DNA of 32,921 bases, taken from positions 1-32,921 of the forward strand of contig JAAENC010000898.1 in assembly GCA_024224815.1 (NCBI GenBank), in the 5' to 3' direction. How positions within the stretch are numbered: the stretch's first letter is position 1; the number at the start of each line of letters is the position of its first letter. A program made the translations under genes and the position numbers. Shown here one piece after another: positions 18,670-26,029 of the stretch. This stretch comes from Chloroflexota bacterium. GTDB lineage: Bacteria > Chloroflexota > Anaerolineae > Anaerolineales > Villigracilaceae. The notes below the pieces were generated by a model. It did not search any database, was not told the DNA's origin, and saw only the letters and a list, made by a program, of their open reading frames with translations.

Positions 18670-18737
18670 TAGAGCAGCAGCGGCTCGTTGGGCTCATAAC
18701 CCAGAGACCGCAGGTTCGAGTCCATACCCCGCTACCA
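18670..18737 (+). pseudogene. Degenerate initiator-tRNA-like gene (CAT anticodon), 5' acceptor arm lost
   Basis: Positions corresponding to tRNA base 8 onward are recognisable: a D-arm GAGC/GCTC, the anticodon arm TTGGG-CTCATAA-CCCAG with CAT anticodon and the run of GC pairs typical of initiator tRNA, then GGTTCGAGTCC and CCCCGCTACCA with an encoded CCA. The seven bases before it (TTTTTCA) cannot pair with the 3' acceptor CCCCGCT, and only two T-stem pairs survive (GCAGG versus CCATA). The molecule should not fold as a functional tRNA. Such truncated copies are often left at island integration sites, and this one sits exactly at the border between the two gene blocks. Confidence 0.7.
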
Positions 18738-18764
18738 AAAAGCACCCTTTTTGAAGTGCTTTTT
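18737..18764 (+). terminator. Hairpin terminator after the tRNA remnant
   Basis: A perfect 9-bp inverted repeat AAAAAGCAC / GTGCTTTTT with a 10-nt loop begins at the last base of CCA. The right arm ends in five T, giving a rho-independent terminator on +. The A-run on the left arm means that it also reads as a terminator on the opposite strand. It probably served the tRNA when it was functional. Confidence 0.7.
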
Positions 18765-18924
18765 GCTTTAACGTTTTTTTAAATTAAACGCGGAATTTCA
18801 CAATTCCAGAATCACTTATGTAAACAGGTATTTTCATTTCGAAAACTGTCCCACTATTGATGTGTTCAAATGTTCTGTTTCAAAACTTGTCAAACAGAGT
18901 GAAAAGAAAGACATTCTCTGTGGA

Positions 18925-18960
18925 ATAAAAAAAACTGCTGATCATTTCTGATCAGCGGTT
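18925..18960 (-). terminator. Rho-independent terminator of the leftward 18-gene operon
   Basis: Read on the minus strand, a 12-bp stem AACCGCTGATCA / TGATCAGCAGTT (one G-T pair) with the 4-nt loop GAAA is followed immediately by a run of eight T at 18927-18934. This is a textbook intrinsic terminator. It lies about 275 bp beyond the stop of the last gene of the minus-strand operon, with no gene between. Confidence 0.8.
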
Positions 18961-18970
18961 TCCAAATTGT

Positions 18971-19009
18971 GCGGCAAAGAAGATGAAAAAACAATTTCTT
19001 CTTTGCCGC
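18971..19009. repeat. Perfect 13-bp inverted repeat with 13-nt loop
   Basis: GCGGCAAAGAAGA at 18971-18983 is matched perfectly by TCTTCTTTGCCGC at 18997-19009. No T-run follows on either strand, so it is not a standard intrinsic terminator by itself. Lying 10 bp from the operon terminator, it could stabilise the 3' end of the leftward transcript or be a relic of a mobile element. Confidence 0.6.
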
Positions 19010-19235
19010 CAACGTCAACTTTAGCCTAAATTTATACCCGTATATTTGATTTATACCGCGCAAAGCTTGTAACCGTGATGTCATGAAGGAGAACCGGAAA
19101 TTGTCCTAGTATTTTATATAGGCTATGTAATCACAAGCGACAACAATTTATGGTGAAAGCAAGGCTGGTTATGCCTGTATATTGGTGAGAGCATCAAAAA
19201 GGACATACAATTCAAAATAGCAGATGTCTTTTTTA

Positions 19236-19700
19236 TTAGTTAATCTCCTCTAGAATCTCCAGCAATTCGGTATTTGAGGAGATATCGCTCATCGAATGCC
19301 CGTAGTGGGCATAACGTGCAATTCCCGACTTGTCGACGATAACTTGAGCAGGCATTCGACCGAGCTTGAAGAGCTTCACTTCTTGCCCAAATAATTTGAG
19401 TACGCTGTGTTTCGGGTCAGGCAAGCCGATGAAGGGGAGTGAATTTTCTTCCCAATATTTGGCAAAGGCTTTATCGTTTTCAGGTCCAGCAACTAAAATA
19501 ACAGTGTCTTCTGCTTCAAATTTTGCATGATCTTGGCGCAACTGCGCCATGTGCTTTTGGCAGTATGGTCAGAGGAACCCACGATTGAACACTACTAAAA
19601 CATTGCTTTTTGAATGGAAGCCAGATAAGGCCACGGTGGTTCCGGTAAAATCATCCAGCGTAAAATCGGGGGCAGGGGCGTTAATCTCTACTTTTGGCAT
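19236..19700 (-). CDS. Peroxiredoxin-like protein with in-frame TGA at the CxxC motif: probable selenoprotein, 154 aa
   Basis: From ATG at 19700 (GAGGA ribosome site, 9 nt after the upstream stop) the frame reads a complete AhpC/TSA-type thioredoxin-fold protein: APAPDFTLDDF (about 8-18), VLVVFNRGFL (34-43), then TGA as codon 44, then PYCQKHMAQL and ILVAGPEND, ending in TAA. Relatives read RGFWCPYC or RGxxCPFC here, so the TGA replaces exactly the first Cys of CxxC, giving U-P-Y-C. A hairpin with G in its loop begins 20 nt after the TGA. I therefore call selenocysteine insertion rather than a broken gene. A caller that stops at TGA would start at Met51 and lose the active site. Expected role: thiol- or selenol-dependent reduction of peroxides at the end of a light-stress operon. 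A nonsense mutation is the alternative. Confidence 0.8.
19534..19549 (-). promoter_or_regulatory. Bacterial SECIS-like stem-loop downstream of TGA codon 44
   Basis: On the minus strand, UGGCGC (19549-19544) pairs perfectly with GCGCCA (19539-19534) around the loop AGUU. The stem begins 20 nt and the loop 25 nt after the UGA at 19571-19569. Known bacterial SECIS elements have a short stem, a 3-14-nt loop with G in the first two positions, and a UGA-loop distance of about 16-37 nt. This hairpin meets all three. It lies within the coding sequence, as expected in bacteria. Confidence 0.65.
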
Positions 19701-19709
19701 AGGGGTCCT

Positions 19710-20543
19710 CTATTCGTATTTATCCTTGAAGTCGATTTCAAATTCTGGTCTTTCACCAGTCTTGGTAATATTTCCCCAAAGAACACGAATCAAACCACGA
19801 AAAGGTGTCCAGGGTTTCATTACGCGATATTCAACAAAAGGCGTCTTAGCTTTGATTAATACTTTTACCAATTTCGCTGCAGCATCTTCGGGTTTACCGG
19901 CTAAAAAGCGCAGAACAAAGCCATAATTTCTCATCATTTCTTTGCCTGCCTCACCAACCACTGTTGGGCGCTTGAGCATATCGGTCATCATCATGCCCGG
20001 GTTGAAGCCGACGATCTGCATTTCACCTTCTTTCATTTCTTTTGCCATCGTACGCGTGAAAGAAGCAGCCCATGCTTTGCTTGCAGCATAAAGTCCCATG
20101 GGGGAAGATGCCTTACCATTGCTACCTGCGCCAAAAATATTGACCAGCATTTTTGCGTTATTCTTATAAGCCGCCTGAGAGCCATACATCGTGCCCAAAG
20201 AATTAGCCTGGAACATTTCTAAACCTTCTTGGGGATCCATATCCAAAATGCGCCCTGCAGCAGAAGAATAACCTGCGTTATTGATCCAGATATCGATCTG
20301 ACCTTCGTTTTTAACGACGGATTTTGCCAACTGATGCACTTGGGATTCATCGGTAACATCACAGAGCTCACCTCGCACCTGCCCCAAGGCTTGCAGGGCA
20401 TTGATCGCACTTTCGATTGCACCCTGGCTTCGTCCCGTTATAATGACTCTCGCTCCAGATTTTAGCAATTCTTCAGCAATCGAATAGCCAAATCCACGGG
20501 TGGAACCGGTGATAAGGATGACTTTCTTTTCAAGTTTTTGCAT
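19710..20543 (-). CDS. Short-chain dehydrogenase/reductase (SDR), 277 aa
   Basis: A classical SDR: TGSTRGFG cofactor loop (12-19), CDVTDESQ acidic segment, NNAG (88-91), serine near 141 and catalytic Y152-x3-K156 (YAASK). The arginine after the first glycine loop and in TGRS suggests NADP(H). It reduces or oxidises an unidentified carbonyl/alcohol. The start is placed at ATG 20543, with GGGA upstream. An ATG 24 nt earlier has no ribosome site. The C-terminal 40 residues carry a basic, aromatic stretch (YRVMKPWTPFRGLIRVLWG), suggesting membrane contact. It is the seventeenth gene of the leftward operon. Confidence 0.88.
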   Translation of the reverse strand: MQKLEKKVILITGSTRGFGYSIAEELLKSGARVIITGRSQGAIESAINALQALGQVRGELCDVTDESQVHQLAKSVVKNEGQIDIWINNAGYSSAAGRILDMDPQEGLEMFQANSLGTMYGSQAAYKNNAKMLVNIFGAGSNGKASSPMGLYAASKAWAASFTRTMAKEMKEGEMQIVGFNPGMMMTDMLKRPTVVGEAGKEMMRNYGFVLRFLAGKPEDAAAKLVKVLIKAKTPFVEYRVMKPWTPFRGLIRVLWGNITKTGERPEFEIDFKDKYE

Positions 20544-20581
20544 TTTTATCCCATTTTTCTTATACATTTGTCGTACTGATA

Positions 20582-21337
20582 CTAGGCTTTTCTAATGCGA
20601 GGAATTATAGCCCAAACAAAGGCTAAGGCAATCAGTCCAAAGGCGATCCAGATGGATGTGGTCACAATGCCGTTTTGCGGGAATTTGACACCGATGCCGA
20701 ATAATGCCCATAGAAAAACAGCGAGATAGGCAATATCATTTTTGCGGAGGGACATTGCCCAAGCCAAAGCAGCTACCATTGCGAGGATGAGAACCATCCA
20801 TATTTCTGCCGAGATGCCGAATTGGCCCCAACCGTAATAGTAAAGCACATCACTGGCGTTGGCGATGGTGGCCACCGATATCCAGCCGAGGTAGATGCTA
20901 AAGGGTACGGAAGCCAGCCAAAACTCCGCGCGCGACGCGTTGTCATTGTCCTGACGTAAGCCTTCGTAGGTGAAAAGCAAAGTTGTAAGCAAGGTCAACA
21001 TGAGAACCAGCGTCCAGCCGAAGATCTGGTAGTGCCAAAGGAATATCCAGGCGGCGTTGGCGAGGTTACTGAAGACCACCCACCAGCCAATGCGTACAAG
21101 ACGTGGGTTTTCACGTTGAGCAGGTAAGGCTTGATAGATAGCAAAAGCGATTAGGCCAATATAGATCACTCCCCAAATCGAGAAAACATAGCCAGCAGGG
21201 ACGAAATAGGTTTCAAAGCTGTCAGAGATTTCACCTGTGTTCATGCCGTTGATGGGTAGTGCATTGGCGAGACCATTGACCGTGATGGTCAGTAAGGTGG
21301 TCAATAAGACCATAATTTGACGGAAGGTGATTTTCAT
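20582..21337 (-). CDS. TspO/MBR-family tryptophan-rich sensory protein, 251 aa
   Basis: A hydrophobic protein with about seven helices. The diagnostic TspO segments are FVPAGYVFSIWGVIYIGLIAF and the following ANAAWIFLWHY, with several Trp residues. TspO proteins bind porphyrins such as protoporphyrin IX, and in several bacteria are linked to light, oxygen and stress responses. This is the long version (classical TspO is about 160 aa). Its ATG overlaps the stop of the upstream SRPBCC gene as ATGA, with AAGGAG before it, so translation is coupled. Placement in a CarH-headed operon supports a light-related role, though the ligand is inferred. Confidence 0.85.
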   Translation of the reverse strand: MKITFRQIMVLLTTLLTITVNGLANALPINGMNTGEISDSFETYFVPAGYVFSIWGVIYIGLIAFAIYQALPAQRENPRLVRIGWWVVFSNLANAAWIFLWHYQIFGWTLVLMLTLLTTLLFTYEGLRQDNDNASRAEFWLASVPFSIYLGWISVATIANASDVLYYYGWGQFGISAEIWMVLILAMVAALAWAMSLRKNDIAYLAVFLWALFGIGVKFPQNGIVTTSIWIAFGLIALAFVWAIIPRIRKA

Positions 21338-21786
21338 TTTTTGCTCCTTAAAGCGTATTTAGTCGCCAATTGGCGATAGGTAAATAAGATTTGCAAGCCG
21401 AGCTTGCCAAAAAGCAGACGAGTAAAAAATCTACGCGATCCTTTCGGGTGGCGATATTCGATCTGTTCGTAGATATGGGTTTGGTTTTCATTGACACTTT
21501 CAAAACGATGCGTGTGCGCCCAAAATGCCATCGGTCCGCTTTCCTGTGTATCAGTGAAGCCGTTAGCGCTGACATCACTATGCACCGCCCGCCAGCGGAT
21601 GGGAATTGGTCCCAGCCACATCGTGAACTCAGAGATTGAGCCATCAGCCATCGGGTCGGCGCGATGAAGCTGCATCGGCATTGGGCTCAGTATTTTGAGC
21701 GCACTAGTATCCCGATGAAAGTCACTAACTGCTTCGAGAGAAGCATCCACGCTAAACTCGTAGCGAAATGTAGACACGTTAAGCAC
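21334..21786 (-). CDS. SRPBCC (START-like) ligand-binding protein, 150 aa
   Basis: A single-domain polyketide-cyclase/dehydrase-like fold with alternating strands, a PLxxxWxAxH-like middle, the AFWAHTHRFE strand and a C-terminal amphipathic helix with FRQLATKYAL-like composition. Such proteins bind hydrophobic ligands or assist cyclisation. The frame opens with GTG at 21786, overlapping the end of the upstream PPOX gene by 8 nt, and an in-frame GTG at 21777 is an alternative start. It is related to the other SRPBCC gene of this operon (27374-27829), sharing the FW-x-H-x-HRF motif. Confidence 0.8.
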   Translation of the reverse strand: MLNVSTFRYEFSVDASLEAVSDFHRDTSALKILSPMPMQLHRADPMADGSISEFTMWLGPIPIRWRAVHSDVSANGFTDTQESGPMAFWAHTHRFESVNENQTHIYEQIEYRHPKGSRRFFTRLLFGKLGLQILFTYRQLATKYALRSKK

Positions 21787-22150
21787 TGAACTCGATCTTG
21801 ATGGACGTATATTGGGCTTTATTCATTTTGCCCATCAAGCGAAACCCTTGAAATGCCATGCCATATTTCTTTTTCATTAAGTTCGTTGTATATTTCAGCG
21901 CTTCAGGGGAAGCATCAGCAGTAGCAAGAGCGTCCACCCAGTCGCCAAGTGGTTCGCCGCTTGCTGTCGAGGGGACAACTTTCACATTTGCGTTATTGCG
22001 GATGCGTTTGGCTTTCCACGAATCAGCTTGCGTCCAAACGTAAAATGCACCCTGCTCTTCGACAAACCAGACGGGCGTTTTAACGCCCACGCCGCTCTTG
22101 CGGAAGGTTTCAATATTGATAAATTTTTGATCTTTAAATTGGTCTTTCAT
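21779..22150 (-). CDS. PPOX-class F420-dependent oxidoreductase-like protein, 123 aa
   Basis: A split beta-barrel flavin/deazaflavin-binding protein. It has the FINIETFRKSGVGVKTPVWF start, FYVWTQADSWKAKRIRNN core and VKVVPSTASGEP segment that characterise the small Rv2061c-like PPOX/F420 group. It probably uses F420H2 (or a flavin) to reduce an organic substrate, which in relatives includes tetrapyrroles or other aromatic compounds. The cofactor is inferred from family membership. It is tightly placed: 23 nt after the upstream DUF1295 gene and overlapping the next. Confidence 0.82.
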   Translation of the reverse strand: MKDQFKDQKFINIETFRKSGVGVKTPVWFVEEQGAFYVWTQADSWKAKRIRNNANVKVVPSTASGEPLGDWVDALATADASPEALKYTTNLMKKKYGMAFQGFRLMGKMNKAQYTSIKIEFSA

Positions 22151-22173
22151 TTTTTCTTCTTTTGTTGTATCTC

Positions 22174-23043
22174 TTAGAGCTTAGGAATTAAGACGGGAGT
22201 ATTCTTCTTATATGCTTCGTAATCTTTCTGCCTACCCCATTTTTCATCGGCGCGTTTCTCGAGCATCGGAACACCACTGACTCGGGTAAGCAACAAAGTA
22301 ACGAAGATGGGAGAAATCAACGCGATCCACTGCCAACTCTGCAAAACAGGAACAGCGATTAGCATCACGCCGATCCAGAGTGTGATCTCTCCAAAATAAT
22401 TTGGGTGGCGGGATCGTGACCATAAACCGGTATTAATAAATTTCCCTTTATTTGCTGGGTCTTTCCGAAAAGCAGATTTTTGGTTATCAGCAAGCACTTC
22501 GATCACGAAGCCAAAGAGCCAGACTAACCCACCAACCAAGCCCCAGATGCCTAAAGCTTTGTGGGTGGTGCTGGTCATCGCCATCAATGCCGCGAGTACG
22601 GTAAAGGTGACCCATAAGCCCTGCAAAGTCCAGACATGTAGAAAGCGGGTGAATGAGGGTTTGATATCATCAAAGCGTCCATCTTTTCCATCTTTTTTAA
22701 TTCGACTAAAGAGGAATGTGCCCAAGCGGAAGGCCCACGCCAAGACTACGAACAACATTAAGAAGGAACGCGCATCCCGAGCTTCGGGATTGAGGAAAAA
22801 GGCGAGCAAGATAGTGGTGATATAGGTGATGCTGCCGGTCAGATCGAAAAACTTTTCGGTCTGATTTTTGAAGGCAGGGATAAAAGCGATCCAATTCACC
22901 AGAAATGCCCAGCCAACTAAAACGCCAAAAAGGGGCAATTTGCCAATTTTTACGCTGTACAGGCTGCCTGCAAAGGCGATTCCAATAGCGATCAATACTT
23001 CTATAATACTTGCGATCAGGTATTTCTTTTCTGTTTCATTCAT
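22174..23043 (-). CDS. DUF1295 / steroid 5-alpha-reductase-like membrane enzyme, 289 aa
   Basis: A polytopic membrane protein of the DUF1295 family, related to steroid 5-alpha reductases and isoprenylcysteine methyltransferases. About eight hydrophobic segments are seen. The conserved C-terminal cofactor-binding part includes FINTGLWSRSRHPNYFGE (about 202-219), followed by WIGVMLIAVPV. By family it would reduce a lipid double bond with NADPH or methylate a lipid, and the sequence alone cannot decide. It starts only 2 nt after the hydrolase gene stops in map terms (23046/23043), which implies coupled translation. Confidence 0.85.
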   Translation of the reverse strand: MNETEKKYLIASIIEVLIAIGIAFAGSLYSVKIGKLPLFGVLVGWAFLVNWIAFIPAFKNQTEKFFDLTGSITYITTILLAFFLNPEARDARSFLMLFVVLAWAFRLGTFLFSRIKKDGKDGRFDDIKPSFTRFLHVWTLQGLWVTFTVLAALMAMTSTTHKALGIWGLVGGLVWLFGFVIEVLADNQKSAFRKDPANKGKFINTGLWSRSRHPNYFGEITLWIGVMLIAVPVLQSWQWIALISPIFVTLLLTRVSGVPMLEKRADEKWGRQKDYEAYKKNTPVLIPKL

Positions 23044-23045
23044 TT

Positions 23046-23786
23046 TTATTTTCCTTTTCCTTCAATAAATGCAATTGTTTCTTTTAAAATCCAAGCTTGC
23101 TGTTCTTCGCGCGAGATGGTTGCGACGCCGTCGCCGGGTTGGATGCCGTACCAGCCAAATTGGGCGTGATTTGCGCCTTCCATTTCAACCCAAACAGTCT
23201 TGGTGGGGAGGCGGTTGCCTGAAACACGAATTTCTTCTACACCACCATCTTCTGTGCCGTAGATAGATAGAACTTTGAGATCAGGGATATGACTTAAATC
23301 GGTGCTTTCAGCAGAATAAGATGCCCACAAGAATAGACCATCTATTTTGTATGGGTTTGCTGCCACATATTCTGCTGCCATCGCGCCGCCGAGTGAATGT
23401 CCGCCGATAAGCCATCTCTCAATATCGGGGCTTGCTTCCATAATTTCACCTGCAAGATTCATATCAAAGACGGCTAAATTAAGCGGCATTGGCGACAGAA
23501 TGACCAAAAATCCGGCTGCTGCAATCTCTTTTGCCAGAGGTGCGTAGGCGCGCGGATCAACATGCCCACCTGGGTAAATGATGACGCCAGTTTTGGTGGA
23601 TGTGTTGATTGGGCTGAATACCATCCATTTTTTGTTGATGATAAGCACATCATTGTCGCTTTCTAAAGCGGCTATCGCTTCGGGCATTGCTTGAAGGGGC
23701 GTATTTCCCCACCAAACAAAGCCAATGGTAGCAAGAGCCAAGATAATGATGATGCCAAGTGCAATTCTTTTGAGCCAGATTTCCAT
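23046..23786 (-). CDS. Membrane-anchored alpha/beta hydrolase, 246 aa
   Basis: An N-terminal hydrophobic helix (about 7-27) anchors an alpha/beta hydrolase domain. The nucleophile elbow is GGHSLGG with S131. A likely oxyanion segment is YPGGHVDPRAY, the acid is near YGTEDGG, and the catalytic His lies in GANHAQFGW. It should hydrolyse an ester or similar bond at the outer membrane face or in the periplasm-like space. The long upstream frame overlaps the Rieske gene, so I place the start at ATG 23786, 19 nt after the Rieske stop, although its ribosome site is weak. The neighbouring Rieske enzyme suggests a common substrate path. Confidence 0.82.
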   Translation of the reverse strand: MEIWLKRIALGIIIILALATIGFVWWGNTPLQAMPEAIAALESDNDVLIINKKWMVFSPINTSTKTGVIIYPGGHVDPRAYAPLAKEIAAAGFLVILSPMPLNLAVFDMNLAGEIMEASPDIERWLIGGHSLGGAMAAEYVAANPYKIDGLFLWASYSAESTDLSHIPDLKVLSIYGTEDGGVEEIRVSGNRLPTKTVWVEMEGANHAQFGWYGIQPGDGVATISREEQQAWILKETIAFIEGKGK

Positions 23787-23805
23787 AGTATTTTTTTCAA
23801 TATTA

Positions 23806-24783
23806 TTATTGATTTTGTTTTTGAAGCGCATCACGCAGACGGCGATACTCAATAATCGGTGCATCAGCTTTAATCGGCTTTTCATCGCCACCACGCAAGC
23901 TACTGACTAAAGGTGTATGGCTTTCAACAACACCACGGTCTTCGCGAGCAATTTTAAGATTCGAGGGCATAGCAAGCTGTGCGACGATTTTCCCAAAAAC
24001 CGGCACTGATAAAAATTTTTGATAAAAACGCAAATAAAGCAACGTATTCTCATCATCCACAGGCACAAATGCGGCTAAAATTCGCACCTTTTCGCTGATA
24101 TGGTTTTGCCAGAGATTCGGCATGATAAATTCAAGATGCACTTGCCCATCGCGCGGCTGTAATTCGCTTGCAAGACGGGCTTTGCTGCCATCGTCAACGC
24201 GATTGAAAACATAGGTGGACATCATTTTGTTTTTGTTCCAGATCACTTTAGGTCCGTCTACGAGCGTGCGATTGCCGCGCCCAATGGTTTTGCGATGCAC
24301 AAAGGGCAAATGCGCCACATCAAGCTGATTTTCGACAACGCGCGAATAATGCGCCTTCCACGGGTCTATCGCCGAGCCGTAAATAAAATGATCGTCGATA
24401 TTTTCGAAGAAATTTGGCGGTTTAAGATCAGCAGGTGCTTTATCTCCCCACCAAATCCAGATAAAGCCATGCGCTTCATAAGTTGGATAAGTATTTAGGC
24501 GCATAGCAGCGGGCGGTTGTGAACTACGCCCTTCAGCGGGGATCAGGACGCATTGCCCATTCGAGTCAAATTCAAAGCCATGAAATGGACATTGCAGATG
24601 ATTTTCGCGGACTTTGCCGAGGCTTAACGCCACGCCCCGATGTGGACAACGGTCGAAAGCGCACCTGACCTTCTGCTTGCTATCGCGCCAAAAAACTAAT
24701 TTCTCGCCCAAGCGTTTTGCCCCGACCGGTTTATCCTTAACTTCTTTTGAGTCGAGGACAACATACCATTGATTACGGATCAT
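23806..24783 (-). CDS. Rieske-type oxygenase, pheophorbide-a-oxygenase-like, 325 aa
   Basis: An N-terminal Rieske domain has [2Fe-2S] ligands C46-P-H48 and C65-PF-H68. The catalytic domain carries the mononuclear iron motif D155-x2-H158-x4-H163 in NQLDVAHLPFVH. This layout is that of aromatic-ring-hydroxylating and PAO/Tic55-type monooxygenases, which use O2 and electrons from a separate reductase. No reductase gene is visible in the operon. The QLDVAHLPFVH wording is close to PAO-like proteins that act on chlorins, but substrate assignment is inference. GGGAGG precedes the ATG. Confidence 0.88.
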   Translation of the reverse strand: MIRNQWYVVLDSKEVKDKPVGAKRLGEKLVFWRDSKQKVRCAFDRCPHRGVALSLGKVRENHLQCPFHGFEFDSNGQCVLIPAEGRSSQPPAAMRLNTYPTYEAHGFIWIWWGDKAPADLKPPNFFENIDDHFIYGSAIDPWKAHYSRVVENQLDVAHLPFVHRKTIGRGNRTLVDGPKVIWNKNKMMSTYVFNRVDDGSKARLASELQPRDGQVHLEFIMPNLWQNHISEKVRILAAFVPVDDENTLLYLRFYQKFLSVPVFGKIVAQLAMPSNLKIAREDRGVVESHTPLVSSLRGGDEKPIKADAPIIEYRRLRDALQKQNQ

Positions 24784-24802
24784 TATTCCCTCCCGAGGAA
24801 AT

Positions 24803-26002
24803 CTATGCTTCTGGCACGGCTTGCGCCGCCAAAGGATGGTTGAAAATTACACGCCAAACATAGGCGAATAAGATTGTTAGCACGATGGCACCGAAAACGC
24901 CCGGAGACCAGTAACCCAGTTTTTCGAGCAGGAATCCGCCCAAAGTCGGAGCGAGGACGCGCGTAAGACTTTCGAGTGAAGTGGCAAGCCCCAATATCCC
25001 GCCTATTTCTTGTGGTTGAACGGTTTTCGTCAAAGCACTGGAAATGACGGTGTTTAGGATGCCGCCGGAGAAGGCAATTGGCGCGAGGATAATCAGCAAC
25101 ATCGTGACGGATGGGACGAATGCCCAACCAAGAAGTGAGATTGCCATAATTCCTACACTGACGGTGATGAGTAGGTCATCACGGAATTTTTCGCTCAATT
25201 TGCCGACCAAGCCGCCCTGTACAACCACCGATAAAACGCCGACATAAGTCAGCACATACCCAGTTTGCTGGGCGTCAAGATTAAAGCGACGCAATGCGTA
25301 AAGGGAGAAGATTGTTTGGAAAATAGAAAAGGCTAACCCGAAAATAAAGCGTGTGATGAGCAATGAGCCGGAAAAAGGGCGTTTAAGTGCGTCTAATAAC
25401 GCACCGATAGTGAATTTTGGCTTCTCTGCTTGTGCCAGCGCAGCACGTTTTTCAGCTGTGAGAGATTCTGGCAACCAAAAGAAGACCATCAATAAATTAA
25501 TTGCTACCAAGCCAGCCGCTGCAAAAGCAGGAACAGAGTAGCCCCATTGACTGAGAAATCCGCCTGTTGCGGGGCCAAAGATAAAGCCTAAGCCAAAAGC
25601 TGCGCCGATCATGCCCAAGCCTTTGGCGCGACTTTTCTCATCTGTTACGTCTGCGATATAGGCTTGTGCGACACTGATATTTCCACCAGTGATGCCATCA
25701 GAAATGCGAGCTATGAATAATAACCAGAGTGTTTTGGCAAACCCAAGTATCAAAAAGCTAATTAACGTTCCTAATAGGCTGAGCAAAAGAATTGGACGGC
25801 GACCAAATCGGTCGGAGAGACGTCCCAATAGTGGGGCACCAACGAGTTGAGCCGCAGCATAAGATGCAACCAATAAGCCGATAACAGTATCGCTTGCGCC
25901 GAAACTTTCGGCGTAAAAGGGCAAGAGGGGCAAAATTAGCCCAAAGCCGAGCAGGTCTATGAATACGATCAAAAAGATCGCAGAAAGCGGTTTGTTTTTC
26001 AT
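24803..26002 (-). CDS. MFS transporter, TetA-like drug:H+ antiporter family, 399 aa
   Basis: Twelve hydrophobic segments with the antiporter pattern. Motif A is GRLSDRFGRRP (60-70), and SDGITGGNISVAQAYIADVT with a GPATGGF repeat matches the tetracycline-efflux branch of the major facilitator superfamily. It should export a small hydrophobic compound using the proton gradient. In this operon it may remove a photosensitiser or degradation product, but that is inference. It is 20 nt upstream of the Rieske gene and 27 nt downstream of the DUF3159-like gene. Confidence 0.88.
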   Translation of the reverse strand: MKNKPLSAIFLIVFIDLLGFGLILPLLPFYAESFGASDTVIGLLVASYAAAQLVGAPLLGRLSDRFGRRPILLLSLLGTLISFLILGFAKTLWLLFIARISDGITGGNISVAQAYIADVTDEKSRAKGLGMIGAAFGLGFIFGPATGGFLSQWGYSVPAFAAAGLVAINLLMVFFWLPESLTAEKRAALAQAEKPKFTIGALLDALKRPFSGSLLITRFIFGLAFSIFQTIFSLYALRRFNLDAQQTGYVLTYVGVLSVVVQGGLVGKLSEKFRDDLLITVSVGIMAISLLGWAFVPSVTMLLIILAPIAFSGGILNTVISSALTKTVQPQEIGGILGLATSLESLTRVLAPTLGGFLLEKLGYWSPGVFGAIVLTILFAYVWRVIFNHPLAAQAVPEA

Positions 26003-26029
26003 GTGTTTTCTTTAGAGATAATTATATAT

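Larger units (their letters stand above)
18765..19235. other. Non-coding junction holding terminator structures
   Basis: This 470-bp AT-rich stretch separates the tRNA remnant from the end of the leftward operon. It contains the strong operon terminator at 18925-18960 and the inverted repeat at 18971-19009. The rest, including 19010-19235, shows no open frame with coding character, no promoter and no repeat that I could recognise. Confidence 0.5.

Noticed and set aside
18670-18737. Functional initiator tRNA
   Set aside because: The 5' acceptor strand does not pair with the 3' strand and the T-stem keeps only two pairs.
18880-18898. Second copy of the CarH-like operator near CAAAACTTGTCAAA
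   Set aside because: The resemblance to the operator arm is partial, the half-site order differs, and no promoter or gene start is next to it.
19549-19926. 125-codon open frame on + across the peroxiredoxin and SDR genes
   Set aside because: It is antisense to two well-supported genes, starts inside the active-site region of one of them, and its product shows no family features.
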